DNA of 64,000 nucleotides from Herpetosiphon gulosus (GTDB taxonomy: Bacteria; Chloroflexota; Chloroflexia; Chloroflexales; Herpetosiphonaceae), in the NCBI RefSeq assembly GCF_039545135.1, contig NZ_BAABRU010000011.1, forward strand, positions 62,001 to 126,000. The letters are read 5' to 3'. Made by a program: the position numbers and the translations under genes. This document shows, piece after piece, positions 8,290 to 17,757 of the stretch. How positions within the stretch are numbered: the first letter of the stretch is position 1; the number at the start of each line of letters is the position of its first letter. The notes under the pieces are model-generated. The model ran no database searches and was not told the DNA's origin. It was given only the letters and a program-made list of their open reading frames with translations.

Positions 8290-10184
8290 GCCACTGTCTC
8301 CAAAACATTCAAAGCCAGCCGTTCAGGCATTGGCTGAAGATAACTTGAACGAATAATTAACACTGGCACGCTGATTTGGCTCAACAATGGGCCAACCACA
8401 CTGCCAAGGTCGTAGTTGCTGCTGTAGGCTCCCAGCGGCGCACCCACAATCACCAGATCATAGCCCCCGCATTTGATCTCGGCGTTGATGGTTTGGGCTA
8501 CATTGCCAACCAGCATTTTGGTTTCGGTCACAACTTCATGGCGGCGTAAGCTGGCCGCACTGGTTTGTAAAAAGCGCTCTAGGCGTTCAATATCGTTGCT
8601 ATGGGTTGCCACCGAAACTAAAGTGGCACTGGCTCCAACCGAACCCAACAAACGCCCAGCAAAGGCTACATCTTCTTTGCTTGGTTCGCCATCGCTGACA
8701 CAAATTAAAGCTTTGTTACAGGGTTTGGCGCTTGGTGGCACGAGCAATACATGTTGTTGGGCCACGCTCAGAAGTTGGGTTGCATCGCGCTCAGCGTTGC
8801 GGGCTTCAGTGCCCAAAACCACAATATCGCATGGCTCGTGTTCGGTTTCCTTGCGCACAGTTTCAATCAAACTGGCGGTCGATAAACGGGTTTGCAGATG
8901 CGGCAAGCCCGCCCCAAGTTGTTCGCGCACCGCTTGAATTCGGGCACGCAAGCTTGCTTCGCTGCCATCACGTGCAACCACCGTCGCCCGCGCATGGGCG
9001 AGGCGAGCCAAATTACCGCCAATATTCAAAGCAGTTTCAGCCACAGGCTGGCTATCGGCAAGCATCAGCACATTCAGGCCCCGTTGGCTGAGCGCATGCA
9101 ACCGCCGCACGCCAATCCATAATTGGTCGCCACTCTGAATTGGCAAATTATGGGCTTTGTCGGGGTTGCGCAGGGCATCGATCAAAATGGCATGCTCACC
9201 GAATGGCCGCACTGGCGCAATCGAATGCACATCGGGCAGGGCTGGCAATCGTAGGCGAATTCGTTCAAATGCTCCCACAAAGGTTTGGGTTTCGACCGTA
9301 GCCTGACCTAAAGCTGGGCAACGCAAAGCGGCCTCGGTTCGGGCCAAAACCACGTCTTCAGGCCGAATAACCACCTGCACAGCAGGATGATGCTCGGCAG
9401 TACTGGAGGTTTGCAGCGGAAAGGTCATCGAACCAACTTGCACCCCAATATCGTTGCACTGGCCAAGCAACACGTTGGCGCTGCCAAGGAAGGTCGCAAC
9501 AAACTCGGTTTGCGGGCGTTGATACAGCTCATTCGGCGTGCCAACTTCGAGCAAACGCCCCATATTCATCACGCCTAAACGATCGGCCAATTCAAAGGCT
9601 TCTTCTTGATCGTGGGTCACAAAAATTGTGGTAATGCCTAATTCACGTTGAATGCTGCGCAAATTACGCCGTAAATCGGTGCGAATTTTGGCATCGAGTG
9701 CCCCAAACGGCTCGTCGAGCAATAACACTGCCGGATTATGAGCCAAGGCGCGGGCTAAAGCGACCCGTTGTTGTTGGCCGCCCGAAAGTTGGCGCGGCAA
9801 ACGCTTGCCCAAGCCAGCTAAACCAACCAAATCCAATAATTGATCGCGGCGTTCAGTGCGTTGCTTGCGCTCAACCTTGCGAATCCGCAAAGCAAACTCA
9901 ACGTTCTCGTCCACGGTCATATGTTCAAACAACGCATAATTTTGAAAAACAAAGCCCACATCACGGGCTTGAGGGTTCAAATCAGTTACATCACGACCAT
10001 GTAGCACAATCCGGCCTGTATCGACCGGAGCCAAGCCCGCGATCATGCGCAAAATCGTGCTTTTGCCGCTACCACTCGGCCCTAGCAGCACAAAAAACTC
10101 ACCATCGTGAATTTGTAGCGCCACCCGATTAACCACCGCATGATGTTCATAGCGTTTGGTCAGTTGATCAAGCACAATCGACAT
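8286..10184 (-). CDS. cysA: Sulfate ABC transporter ATPase CysA fused to tandem Usp-like domains
   Basis: A 632-residue protein, where CysA is usually about 350. The ATPase domain (1-235) has Walker A GPSGSGKS (35-42), signature LSGGQ (133-137), Walker B VLLLDEP (153-159) and switch His191. A TOBE-like region follows (about 235-365). The C-terminal 260 residues look like two universal-stress-protein domains: about 370-485 with [12 protein letters not shown], and about 490-615 with [27 protein letters not shown] and VPVLIIR. The reading frame is continuous. It is first in the operon, with AAGGAGGG before the ATG. The Usp part may couple sulfate uptake to nucleotide or stress state, which is inference. 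Confidence 0.9.
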   Translation of the reverse strand: MSIVLDQLTKRYEHHAVVNRVALQIHDGEFFVLLGPSGSGKSTILRMIAGLAPVDTGRIVLHGRDVTDLNPQARDVGFVFQNYALFEHMTVDENVEFALRIRKVERKQRTERRDQLLDLVGLAGLGKRLPRQLSGGQQQRVALARALAHNPAVLLLDEPFGALDAKIRTDLRRNLRSIQRELGITTIFVTHDQEEAFELADRLGVMNMGRLLEVGTPNELYQRPQTEFVATFLGSANVLLGQCNDIGVQVGSMTFPLQTSSTAEHHPAVQVVIRPEDVVLARTEAALRCPALGQATVETQTFVGAFERIRLRLPALPDVHSIAPVRPFGEHAILIDALRNPDKAHNLPIQSGDQLWIGVRRLHALSQRGLNVLMLADSQPVAETALNIGGNLARLAHARATVVARDGSEASLRARIQAVREQLGAGLPHLQTRLSTASLIETVRKETEHEPCDIVVLGTEARNAERDATQLLSVAQQHVLLVPPSAKPCNKALICVSDGEPSKEDVAFAGRLLGSVGASATLVSVATHSNDIERLERFLQTSAASLRRHEVVTETKMLVGNVAQTINAEIKCGGYDLVIVGAPLGAYSSNYDLGSVVGPLLSQISVPVLIIRSSYLQPMPERLALNVLETVA

Positions 10185-10199
10185 CGCACCCTCCTTATG

Positions 10200-10243
10200 G
10201 TTCCAAGCATGTTCCAGCTTTGTTCCAATTCGGTTCCAAATTG
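10200..10243 (-). promoter_or_regulatory. Four 11-bp phased direct repeats upstream of sulfate operon
   Basis: GTTCCA starts at 10200, 10211, 10222 and 10233, exactly 11 bp apart. In the operon's direction this reads as four TTGGAAC-like half-sites ending about 15 nt before the cysA start. The repeat phase equals about one helical turn, as expected for cooperative regulator binding on one DNA face. Further copies occur at 10342 (GTTCCAATTCG) and 10411 (GTTCCAAATTG). The regulator is unknown. Confidence 0.6.
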
Positions 10244-10663
10244 GCTAACTGGCTTGTCGTTGGGCTAGGTACTGGTCTAATCGGGCAACCGAGCGCATCC
10301 GTGGGTGATGCTGCTCAGCGGTTTCGCCTTACGGCATGGGCGTTCCAATTCGATCAACCATATGCTGTATCTAGCTACTCTTATCATCACACTTGGCAAT
10401 TCCAAAGCGCGTTCCAAATTGAGCTTGATGATTGGCTCGAGGTTGTTATGTTGGTTTGCCGAAACTGTGGAGAGCACAAAGGCATACTAGCAGCAACGCA
10501 ATGGAGCGAGCCACAATCTCAGTTTCTGAAATCAGTGCTTATGGGATTTGAGGGGGTTTAGAGGAATTAAAGCCCCCTGCGTTTTCCGCCATAAAGGCAG
10601 GACGGTTTTCGCCAATGATTGGTTAAAAACCGACCCTTGAAAGGCAAGGGGCGAGGGTAATAC
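10244..10663. other. Intergenic region upstream of the sulfate operon, no gene seen
   Basis: This 420-bp gap holds scattered extra GTTCCA sites (10342, 10411, plus ATTCCA at 10399). Its right end (about 10563-10655) is a degenerate copy of the intergenic repeat family, with TTAAAGCCCCCTGCG and AAAACCGACCCTTG. A plus-strand ORF here has no family resemblance or ribosome site and is not called. Confidence 0.5.
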
Positions 10664-11233
10664 TTAGCTACGGGCGGCTTTGGCTTGGCGCATTACTTCG
10701 TGAAATTGCTCAACATGATCATTTAAATGCTTCAACCCAAGGAAGTAGCGACCATGGGCGTTCAGCGGCCCCCAGGCTTCGTACAACACTTTGCTAATTT
10801 CGAGGTGGGGTTGGTCGGGCCAGGCATCGAGCATGCTCAGGCACATCCGGCGGCTTTCTTCAAGGCGTTGACGGGCTTGCTCAAGGGTTTGTAAATCTCG
10901 CCATGGGGTTTCATAGCGCAACCGTTCATTGGGCAAAATGCCCGAAGCCATGGCCAAGGCGGTCAAGGCGGCCTCTTCGTTGCTCGAAGTCACATGACAA
11001 ATCAAATGGCCAAATGTCCAAGCCATAGCTTTTTCTTCCTCAGAAGCCCCAGGATCATTAGCCTTGGGATCGGATGGCACGAAAACGATATCTGCATCAA
11101 CCGCATCAGTTAATAAACCGAGCAAGTCGCCGATCATCTCATCGGTTGCATCCCATAGATCTTGCTTGCTCAAGCTGGCCCCAAGCTCGCCTAACGTTTG
11201 TTTACCTTCCTTCAACGGCCCAAAATCGATCAT
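10664..11233 (-). CDS. DinB-like four-helix protein
   Basis: A 189-residue cytoplasmic protein resembling the DinB/YfiT superfamily. Members are metal-binding helical bundles, often thiol-dependent transferases. The expected His ligands are in TFGHLICHVTSSNEEAA and near the C-terminus in GLKHLNDHVEQFHEVM. Its specific substrate is unknown. The gene stands alone, diverges from the glycosyltransferase gene, and an AGGAGTG-like ribosome site precedes the ATG. A repeat copy lies immediately after its stop. Confidence 0.8.
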   Translation of the reverse strand: MIDFGPLKEGKQTLGELGASLSKQDLWDATDEMIGDLLGLLTDAVDADIVFVPSDPKANDPGASEEEKAMAWTFGHLICHVTSSNEEAALTALAMASGILPNERLRYETPWRDLQTLEQARQRLEESRRMCLSMLDAWPDQPHLEISKVLYEAWGPLNAHGRYFLGLKHLNDHVEQFHEVMRQAKAARS

Positions 11234-11413
11234 AACACACCACTCCTATTGCCAAGTTGAAACAGTATTAAGTTTACCCCAGCTTCTACACAAATTTAGC
11301 GATGTTTATTCACGATTTTTTCACACGGCTAGCCGATAGTAAATCTAAGCAAACATTCTAGTGCTATGACAAGCACCGACCATCAATCGCTCGTGTGTTT
11401 AGGAGGTTCGCCA

Positions 11414-12151
11414 ATGGATTCGCAGCCCGATCTTTCGATTGTTTTTCCGGCCTATAACGAGGCCGAAAATATTGAAGCTAGCATTCTCGATGCCATTCAA
11501 GTGCTCAATAGCCTTGGCCTGAACGGCGAGATTGTGGTGGTCAATGATGGTAGCCACGATCACACTGCCAGTGTTGTGCGCGATGTGGCAACCCGCCATC
11601 AGCAGGTGCATTTAATCAACCACGAAATGAATCAAGGCTATGGTGCTGCAGTTTGGACAGGCCTAACCAACGCCACTGGCAAATTGGTCTTTTTCTGCGA
11701 TGCTGATCGTCAATTTGATTTGGCTGAATTAGAAAAATTAGTAGCGCGGCGGCATCATGCGCCCTTGGTGGTGGGCTATCGTGCACCGCGCCGCGATCCA
11801 TTTTTACGGCGCTTGAATGGTTGGGGCTGGAGCCATTTGGTGACGCTGTTGTTTGGCTACACCGCTCGCGACATCGATTGTGCCTTCAAAATGCTTGATC
11901 AACGGGTGATCGATATATTGCGTCAACAAGTGCAATCACGTGGGGCGACCTTTAGCGCCGAATTATTGGTGCGAGCCAAACGTGCAGGCTTTCAGATTGC
12001 CGAAGTGGCGATTGTTGGCCATCGCCCACGGGTCGCAGGCAACCCAACCGGAGCCAAATTGAGCGTGATTATTCGCGCCTTTCGTGAATTATTGCAACTT
12101 TATCGTGTGCTCAATCGTGAGCGTCGCACAACCAAGCCCGCCACACTTTAA
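11414..12151 (+). CDS. Family 2 glycosyltransferase (DPM1/polyprenol-phosphate type)
   Basis: A 245-residue GT-A enzyme. Motifs are SIVFPAYNEAENIEASI (nucleotide-sugar binding), VVNDGSHDHT, the metal-binding FFCDADRQFDLAEL and the later DIDCAFKMLDQRV. No C-terminal membrane segments are seen, so it is cytoplasmic and probably loads a sugar onto polyprenyl phosphate. The start at 11414 is set by AGGAGG (11401-11406); an upstream ATG at 11366 lacks a site. It precedes a GtrA flippase-like gene and a GT39 enzyme, matching the known three-part scheme: make lipid-linked sugar, flip it, transfer it outside. Confidence 0.9.
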   Translation: MDSQPDLSIVFPAYNEAENIEASILDAIQVLNSLGLNGEIVVVNDGSHDHTASVVRDVATRHQQVHLINHEMNQGYGAAVWTGLTNATGKLVFFCDADRQFDLAELEKLVARRHHAPLVVGYRAPRRDPFLRRLNGWGWSHLVTLLFGYTARDIDCAFKMLDQRVIDILRQQVQSRGATFSAELLVRAKRAGFQIAEVAIVGHRPRVAGNPTGAKLSVIIRAFRELLQLYRVLNRERRTTKPATL

Positions 12152-12289
12152 ATTAGATTAAGCCAGTTGGGTACCAATTGCGCTGTGCTATTTACGCTCA
12201 CGTTTGCGCAAGCGACATCAACGAAGATCGAAGCGGTACGTCATGGCTATTTGGCAGTCGTTATAAAACCACGGTCGGAGGACGTTTCC

Positions 12290-12715
12290 ATGACTATTTC
12301 AATGGCTGAAAATCAACAACGTTGGTGGCGTTTTGCCCTAGTGGGCCTCAGCGGAACCTTGGTCGATGTGCTAGTGCTGAGTATGCTCAAAATGCTGGGT
12401 TGGGCCACAATTCTGGCCAACATCGTTTCCTACAGCGTCGGCATCATCAATAACTTTTGGTGGAATCGCCGTTGGACGTTTGCCAGCAACAATCCTGACT
12501 GGTTGCCACAGTTTTTACGCTTTGGCGCGATTAGCCTAAGCGCCTTGGTGATCAATACCTTAATCGTAGCCGTAACTGAAGCTCCACTCAACGATCTTTG
12601 GCAGAGCCATGGCTATGTGCTGGCCAAGGGAGTGGCGACGATGGTTGGTTTTGCCTGGAATTTTAGTTTGAATCGCATTTGGACATTTAATCTTGAACAT
12701 GAGGTGGTCGCATGA
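12290..12715 (+). CDS. GtrA family membrane protein (putative lipid-linked sugar flippase)
   Basis: A 141-residue protein with four membrane segments, the usual GtrA size. Signature regions are WWRFALVGLSGTLVDVLVL, SYSVGIINNFWWNRRWTF and the repeat-like VGFAWNFSLNRIWTF at the C-terminus. GtrA proteins are thought to move polyprenyl-phosphate sugars across the membrane. The ATG at 12290 follows GGAGG; an in-frame ATG at 12167 lacks a site. The stop overlaps the next gene's ATG, so it is coupled to the GT39 enzyme. Confidence 0.9.
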   Translation: MTISMAENQQRWWRFALVGLSGTLVDVLVLSMLKMLGWATILANIVSYSVGIINNFWWNRRWTFASNNPDWLPQFLRFGAISLSALVINTLIVAVTEAPLNDLWQSHGYVLAKGVATMVGFAWNFSLNRIWTFNLEHEVVA

Positions 12716-14787
12716 GTGCATCAACCACAACGAGCAATCTGCGCCGCCCATTGGCATGGCGCATTGCCCAATTAACTCGTAGTCAAGCCTTAGTGCTGTT
12801 GAGCCTAATTTTGCTGTTTGCTGGCTGGTTGCGTTTGCATAATTTCGATGCTGTGGCCGAGGGCAATACCTACTACACCGCTGCTACCGTCGCCATGACT
12901 CAATCGTGGCATAATTTCTTCTTTGCGGCGGCTGAGCCTGGTGGCTCGGTCACAATCGACAAGCCAGCCTTGGGTTTATGGATTCAAGCGATTTTTGGCA
13001 AGTTGTTTGGGGTCAGTGGCACAGTGGTAGTGCTGCCGCAGGTTTTGGCTGGCTTAGCCACAATTGGTTTGCTCTATTGGATTGTGGCGCGGCGCTGGGG
13101 ACGGTCGGCAGGCTTATTGGCGGCAGCGATTCAGGCGATCAGCCCAATTAGCATTGCCGTTGAACGCACCAATAATCTTGATGCGTTGTTGATTGTGACC
13201 TTGGTTGGGGCGATGGCCTTGTTTTTGGTGGCGACCGAGCGCACCAGCACTAAATATTTGTTGTTGGCTGGCGCAGTGGTTGGTCTCGGCTTTAATATCA
13301 AAATGCTGCAGGCCTTTTTACCCTTGCCCGCCTTTTATGCGATGTACTTTTTTGCGGCCAAAACTGGCTGGTGGCGCAAGATTTGGCAACTTGGCTTGAC
13401 CACCCTTGTGCTGTTAACGGTCAGCTTTTCGTGGGCAATTGCGGTTGATCTGGTTCCAGCCAGCGAACGGCCCTACATCGGCAGCAGCGACACCAACTCA
13501 GTTGTCAACTTGATTTTGGGCTATAACGGAGTTGAGCGCTTGACTGGACGCGAAGGCCAAGGCATGGGCGGCGCAGGTGCTCCAACTGATGATCGCCAGC
13601 GCTCCAATGCAACCGATGGCAATGCTCAAATGCCTGCCATTCCCAATGGCAATGCCCAAACTCCACCAAATGGTATGACCGACGCAGGCATGCGTGGTCA
13701 ATTTGGCGGCGGTGGCCCAGGCATGGATAGTGGCGAATCGGGCTTATTGCGCATGTTCAGCTCACCGATGAATACCAATATTGGCTGGTTGCTGGGAGCG
13801 GCACTCTTGGCCGTGGTTGGCTTAGCTACCTATTACATCAAGCAAAGCCGTTGGCCTGATGCCGATGTTTGGGCTTGGGCGGGTTGGTTGATTACGGCTT
13901 TTGTGGTGCTGAGTTTTGCGGGCTTTTCGCATGGCTACTACAGTGCTACGATTGCGCCGGCGATTGCGGGAACACTGGCAATTGGCATCACGGTTTGGCG
14001 ACGTAGCACCAGCAAGATCGTTGGTTTATGGCTCATTGGTTTGGTTGCAGCCGCCTTGGTGGTGCAGGTGATCGCCGCTCAGCCCAGCGTCAGCGGTTGG
14101 CTCATTCCGGCGATTGCAATTGGTTTGGCGTTGGTGGCGATTGGCTTGGCGTTTCGCACCTCGTGGCGGGTGGCAGCAACGGCGGTTGGCATTGCCGCGA
14201 TTCTGCTCATTCCGAGTGAATGGGCCTACAAAACCTCGGCCATGGAGCAAATGAATAGCACCTTGCCCAGCGCCGCTGCTCCAACCGCCAATGCCAATGG
14301 TTTTGCGACTGGCTTTGGCAGTAATCGCAACCGCTCAGATAGCAGCAGCACCAGCGCCTTAGCGACCTATCTGCAAGAGCGCACTAGCGACACCTACTAT
14401 ATGCTCGCCGTACCAAGCTCGATGATGGGTTCGTCGTTGGTGATCGAAACTGGACGACCTGTTTTGATGATGGGCGGTTTTTCTGGCAGTGATCCGGTGG
14501 TTGATGCCGATGATATTGCGCAGTTGGTGGCCGACGGCAAATTACGCTACATCATGACTGGCGGTATGGGCGGTGGTAGCCGTGGTGGTAGTTCAACGGT
14601 GCAAACGTGGATCCAGCAAAACTGTAGGGTAGTCACCGATGCACCGAGCAGTCAAGTGGGCTTTGATCTGCCAAATGGCCAAATGCCAACTGCTAATCAA
14701 AATAGCCAAGCAGCGCCCACAAATGGCAATGCTGGCGGTGCACAATTTGCTCAAAACAATTCATCATTGTATCGTTGTGGCGAATAA
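12712..14787 (+). CDS. GT39/ArnT-like membrane glycosyltransferase
   Basis: A 691-residue polytopic enzyme of the dolichyl-phosphate-mannose mannosyltransferase (PMT/ArnT, YkcB-like) group. The first extracytoplasmic loop has the acidic region NFDAVAEGNTYYTAA and IDKPALGLWIQ. About 10-12 membrane segments follow. A long low-complexity loop rich in Gly, Asn, Met and Gln (about residues 280-345) and a soluble C-terminal domain (VETGRPVLMMGG is close to VIETGRPVLMMGGF) are typical of YkcA/YkcB-type proteins. It should transfer sugar from a polyprenyl-phosphate donor to an envelope acceptor. It overlaps GtrA by ATGA. Confidence 0.9.
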   Translation: MSASTTTSNLRRPLAWRIAQLTRSQALVLLSLILLFAGWLRLHNFDAVAEGNTYYTAATVAMTQSWHNFFFAAAEPGGSVTIDKPALGLWIQAIFGKLFGVSGTVVVLPQVLAGLATIGLLYWIVARRWGRSAGLLAAAIQAISPISIAVERTNNLDALLIVTLVGAMALFLVATERTSTKYLLLAGAVVGLGFNIKMLQAFLPLPAFYAMYFFAAKTGWWRKIWQLGLTTLVLLTVSFSWAIAVDLVPASERPYIGSSDTNSVVNLILGYNGVERLTGREGQGMGGAGAPTDDRQRSNATDGNAQMPAIPNGNAQTPPNGMTDAGMRGQFGGGGPGMDSGESGLLRMFSSPMNTNIGWLLGAALLAVVGLATYYIKQSRWPDADVWAWAGWLITAFVVLSFAGFSHGYYSATIAPAIAGTLAIGITVWRRSTSKIVGLWLIGLVAAALVVQVIAAQPSVSGWLIPAIAIGLALVAIGLAFRTSWRVAATAVGIAAILLIPSEWAYKTSAMEQMNSTLPSAAAPTANANGFATGFGSNRNRSDSSSTSALATYLQERTSDTYYMLAVPSSMMGSSLVIETGRPVLMMGGFSGSDPVVDADDIAQLVADGKLRYIMTGGMGGGSRGGSSTVQTWIQQNCRVVTDAPSSQVGFDLPNGQMPTANQNSQAAPTNGNAGGAQFAQNNSSLYRCGE

Positions 14788-14831
14788 TTCGCCTGAGGAA
14801 GTTGCTTCCTTCTAGTTAACGGTACTGCTCA

Positions 14832-15998
14832 ATGCTGAGTTCTCCGCTCGATGGCCTGCTAGTGCTCGACCTCTCACGGGTGCTGGCAGGCCCGTATTGC
14901 ACCATGATTCTTGGCGATCTTGGGGCTGATGTGATTAAAGTTGAAGCGCCGCAAGGCGATGATACCCGCCGCTGGGGGCCGCCGTTCGTTGCTGGCGAGA
15001 GCGCCTACTATTTGGCGGTCAATCGCAATAAACGCTCGTTGGTCGCCGATCTCAAAACTGCCACTGATGCTGCGTTGATTCGCACAATCGCCAACCGCGC
15101 CGATATATTGGTTGAGAACTTTCGGCCTGGCACGCTCGAACGCTTTGGCTTGAGTTTAGCCAGTCTGCGCGAGCAAAATCCCCGTTTGATTACCTTGACG
15201 ATTAGCGGAATGGGCGCGACTGGGCCTGAAGCTGAGCTGCCAGGCTATGATTTTATTGTGCAAGCCACCGCAGGTTTGATGAGCATCACTGGCCCAGCCG
15301 AGGGCGAGGCCAGCAAAGTTGGGGTTGCCGTCGTCGATTTGACCACCGGAATGTTGGCGAGCAACGCGATTTTGGCGGCGTTGTATGCGCGGGAACGCAC
15401 AGGCTTGGGGCAGCATATTGATATTTCGTTGTTGGAAGCGCAAGTTGCTTGGCTGGCGAATGTTGGCAGCGCCTATTTGGTAACTGGCACAGAGCCAACC
15501 CGCTATGGCAATGCCCACCCCACGATTGTGCCCTATCAAACCTTTGAGGCTAGTGATGGTGCGTTTGCCTTGGCAGTCGGCAATGATCGTCAATGGCAAC
15601 AGTTGTGTGCTGTTTTGCAACAACCTGCTTGGGCTGATGACCCACGGTTTAGCACCAATCCGCAACGAGTGCAGCACCGCAGCGAATTGGTTGATTTGCT
15701 AAATCACCAGTTTAGCAAATCAACGAGTGCTGAGTGGGTGGCGTTAATTCAAGCGGCGGGTATTCCGGTGGGCGCAGTGCGCAGCGTTGGTCAAGTGTTG
15801 AACGACCCACAAGTGTTGGCACGTGAGATGGTGGTCAGCGTTCAGCACCCGACAATTGGCGATTTGAAAATGTTGGGAATTCCGTTTAAATTCTCGGCAA
15901 CACCCGCAAGAATCCGTTTAGCCCCACCACTGCTGGGACAACATAGCCAAGAAATTCACCAGCAATTTAACCCAAAAGTACCACCTAAAACCGACTGA
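14832..15998 (+). CDS. CaiB/BaiF family III CoA-transferase
   Basis: A 388-residue class III CoA-transferase, which swaps CoA between carboxylic acids. The family hallmarks are LDLSRVLAGPYCTMILGDLG, KVEAPQGDDTRRWGPP, YYLAVNRNKRSL and DILVENFRPGTLERFGL. The catalytic Asp169, which forms the aspartyl-CoA thioester, is in VVDLTTGM. The substrate cannot be told from the sequence, and no dehydrogenase or other pathway partner is adjacent. The ribosome site is weak; a GGAAGTTGCTTCC hairpin lies between it and the preceding gene. Confidence 0.93.
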   Translation: MLSSPLDGLLVLDLSRVLAGPYCTMILGDLGADVIKVEAPQGDDTRRWGPPFVAGESAYYLAVNRNKRSLVADLKTATDAALIRTIANRADILVENFRPGTLERFGLSLASLREQNPRLITLTISGMGATGPEAELPGYDFIVQATAGLMSITGPAEGEASKVGVAVVDLTTGMLASNAILAALYARERTGLGQHIDISLLEAQVAWLANVGSAYLVTGTEPTRYGNAHPTIVPYQTFEASDGAFALAVGNDRQWQQLCAVLQQPAWADDPRFSTNPQRVQHRSELVDLLNHQFSKSTSAEWVALIQAAGIPVGAVRSVGQVLNDPQVLAREMVVSVQHPTIGDLKMLGIPFKFSATPARIRLAPPLLGQHSQEIHQQFNPKVPPKTD

Positions 15999-16134
15999 TT
16001 TAATTGCAACCCCGCCATGACTCTGCTAAAGTTGCTACTACCGATACCTGTTGGGATTGTTGGTGCTAGACAAACGTGTGTGTGCTGGTTTTAGGCCATT
16101 TTGGTCGAATGTTCAGCCTGAGCATGGTTTGGAT

Positions 16135-16173
16135 AATCGATTATTATTAAATAGTATTAATAATTGTTCGATT
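16135..16173. repeat. AT-rich imperfect palindrome
   Basis: AATCGATTATTATTAA (16135-16150) is mirrored by TATTAATAATTGTTCGATT after a short ATAG loop. About 16 bp per arm pair with few interruptions. It could be an operator or part of a structured RNA. Confidence 0.5.
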
Positions 16174-16313
16174 ACGATCGACAAAACCCAAAATAACGCC
16201 AATATCCTGATTGAACAGGGCCAAACAAGCAATACTAAGCAGGATTAATCTGCATTCGATGAATAACGATAATTGACCTGCTAAAGCTAATTTTAGCAAC
16301 AATAATGTAAGGA

Positions 16314-16348
16314 GGCAGCTTTATTTTTGACGATAAAGTTGCCTTTTT
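16314..16348 (+). terminator. Rho-independent terminator, orphan
   Basis: GGCAGCTTTAT pairs with ATAAAGTTGCC (16333-16343) and TTTTT follows. An AGGAGG-like sequence precedes the stem. No gene of at least 60 codons directly precedes it. Confidence 0.65.
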
Positions 16349-16545
16349 ATTCAGATCGAGTTCTTGATCAATTGATTCATTTCTACTATACTAGGTCGTA
16401 TCAATCGCAGCCTGCGATCCTCGCACTGATATTCCATCGACGCTGAATTGTTTGGCAATGGTGCTGCTTATGGCAGTGGTTCTTTGAGTTCTGGTTTTTG
16501 CAGTGTGGGCATCGATTGGTTGGCGAATTTTGCTGAGGAGGCATT

Positions 16546-17694
16546 ATGGCATTTTTTCGGCAGCGTTTTGAGCTAGCCCGTGGTTTAGCAGGCACCAACC
16601 TGCGTTCAATGGAAGGTTTGCGCGGAATCGCAGTTTTTCTGGTGTTTTTGGTGCACTTTCGCAGTTCGATCCAGCCGTGGTTATTCAGCGATGGCCCAAC
16701 CGCCACGATTAATAATGCTTTGGCAATGATTGGCAACACTGGGGTTGATTTATTTTTCGTGCTCAGTGGCTATTTGATCTATGCCTCGTTGATTAAACGT
16801 GAGCAAGCTTATATGGGCTTTATCGGGCGACGAATTCGGCGGATTTACCCAACCTTTTTTGTGATTTTCATGGTCTATCTGGGGTTATCGATTCTTTTTC
16901 CGGCTGAAAGTAAAATCCCCAGCGGCGTAACTGCTGCAACGCTCTATTTCATTCAAAACTTAATCTTTTTGCCTGGGTTGCTGCCGATTGAGCCAATGAT
17001 TACGGTTGCTTGGTCGCTGAGCTATGAAGTGTTTTATTATTTGATTATGCCAGTCATCGTCGTGGCGATTGGCTTGCGTGGCAAAACGCCCCAATGGCGA
17101 ATCGGCTTTTTCAGCGTGGTTGGCTTGGTGCTCACCGCCGTTTGTATCATCTGGCAAGGCCCGCTGAAATTGGCGATGTTTATTGCTGGCATTTTGCTGC
17201 ACGAATTGTTGGAATCGTATCGCGAGCGTACTCCAGCGGCTTGGCTCGGCTTGCTTGGTTTGGTCATCGGGACATGCGCTCCATTGTTGCCACTGACTGG
17301 TATGCTGGGCAATGCAATTCGGTTTACATTAATTTTCAGTGGCTTTTTGTTGGCATGCTGGCACTGTTTTAGCCAAACTGAATCGTGGCTTAAACAGGCG
17401 CTTTCGTGGACACCACTGCGTTGGTTGGGCAATATGAGCTATTCATATTATTTGATTCATGGCTTGGCCTTACATGCAGGCTTTATGCTGCTAAGTAAAT
17501 TGATACCCGCTACGCCAACGGCTGGTTGGTTCTTTTGGCTGATTTTGCTGTTGATGTTTGGCTTGACGCTGGTGGTTGGCGCATTGTTGTTTATTGTGGT
17601 TGAACACCCAATGTCGTTGAGAAACAATGTCAAACCTATAGTTGAGCCACGCGATCCAGAAGTGCGCCCAGCACTCAAAGCTGACGCTGCCTAA
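16546..17694 (+). CDS. Acyltransferase 3 family membrane protein (OafA/YrhL-like)
   Basis: A 382-residue integral membrane O-acyltransferase with about ten membrane segments. The N-terminal signature is LRSMEGLRGIAVFLVFLVHF, containing the conserved His, followed by GVDLFFVLSGYLI and FIGRRIRRIYP. WSLSYEVFYYL is the expected motif in the middle. Such enzymes add acetyl or other acyl groups to surface polysaccharides or lipids. The start is fixed by GAGGAGG. A strong terminator follows. It is not in an obvious operon. Confidence 0.93.
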   Translation: MAFFRQRFELARGLAGTNLRSMEGLRGIAVFLVFLVHFRSSIQPWLFSDGPTATINNALAMIGNTGVDLFFVLSGYLIYASLIKREQAYMGFIGRRIRRIYPTFFVIFMVYLGLSILFPAESKIPSGVTAATLYFIQNLIFLPGLLPIEPMITVAWSLSYEVFYYLIMPVIVVAIGLRGKTPQWRIGFFSVVGLVLTAVCIIWQGPLKLAMFIAGILLHELLESYRERTPAAWLGLLGLVIGTCAPLLPLTGMLGNAIRFTLIFSGFLLACWHCFSQTESWLKQALSWTPLRWLGNMSYSYYLIHGLALHAGFMLLSKLIPATPTAGWFFWLILLLMFGLTLVVGALLFIVVEHPMSLRNNVKPIVEPRDPEVRPALKADAA

Positions 17695-17699
17695 CTTTC

Positions 17700-17745
17700 A
17701 AACCAGCCCTTTTCAGCTATCATGCAAAGGGCTGGTTTATTTTTA
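17700..17745 (+). terminator. Rho-independent terminator after acyltransferase
   Basis: AAACCAGCCCTTT (17700-17712) pairs perfectly with AAAGGGCTGGTTT (17726-17738), and ATTTTTAG follows. It ends about 12 nt before the next start codon, so the N-acetyltransferase gene must have its own promoter or depend on readthrough. Confidence 0.85.
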
Positions 17746-17757
17746 GTTGAGGTAGCT

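Larger units (their letters stand above)
15999..16545 (+). other. 547-bp intergenic region with palindromes and an orphan terminator
   Basis: No convincing gene is present. It holds an AT-rich imperfect palindrome (16135-16173), a TGCTAAA/TTTAGCA hairpin (16279-16298) and a terminator (16314-16348), followed by about 195 bp of leader for the acyltransferase gene. The terminator is over 300 bp from the CoA-transferase stop, so it may end a small RNA or act as an attenuator. Confidence 0.45.

Noticed and set aside
10270-10360. Possible SAM-type riboswitch (GGGCAACC and CCAATTC words)
   Set aside because: The matching words are on the plus strand, away from the leftward operon, and the multi-stem core could not be drawn on either strand.
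10220-10561. Plus-strand ORF of 113 codons upstream of the sulfate operon
   Set aside because: It lacks a ribosome site and family resemblance, and its start overlaps the phased GTTCCA repeats. More likely chance in regulatory DNA.
16051-16248. Plus-strand ORF of 65 codons after the CoA-transferase
   Set aside because: It runs through the AT-rich palindrome, has no good ribosome site and shows no protein-like composition.
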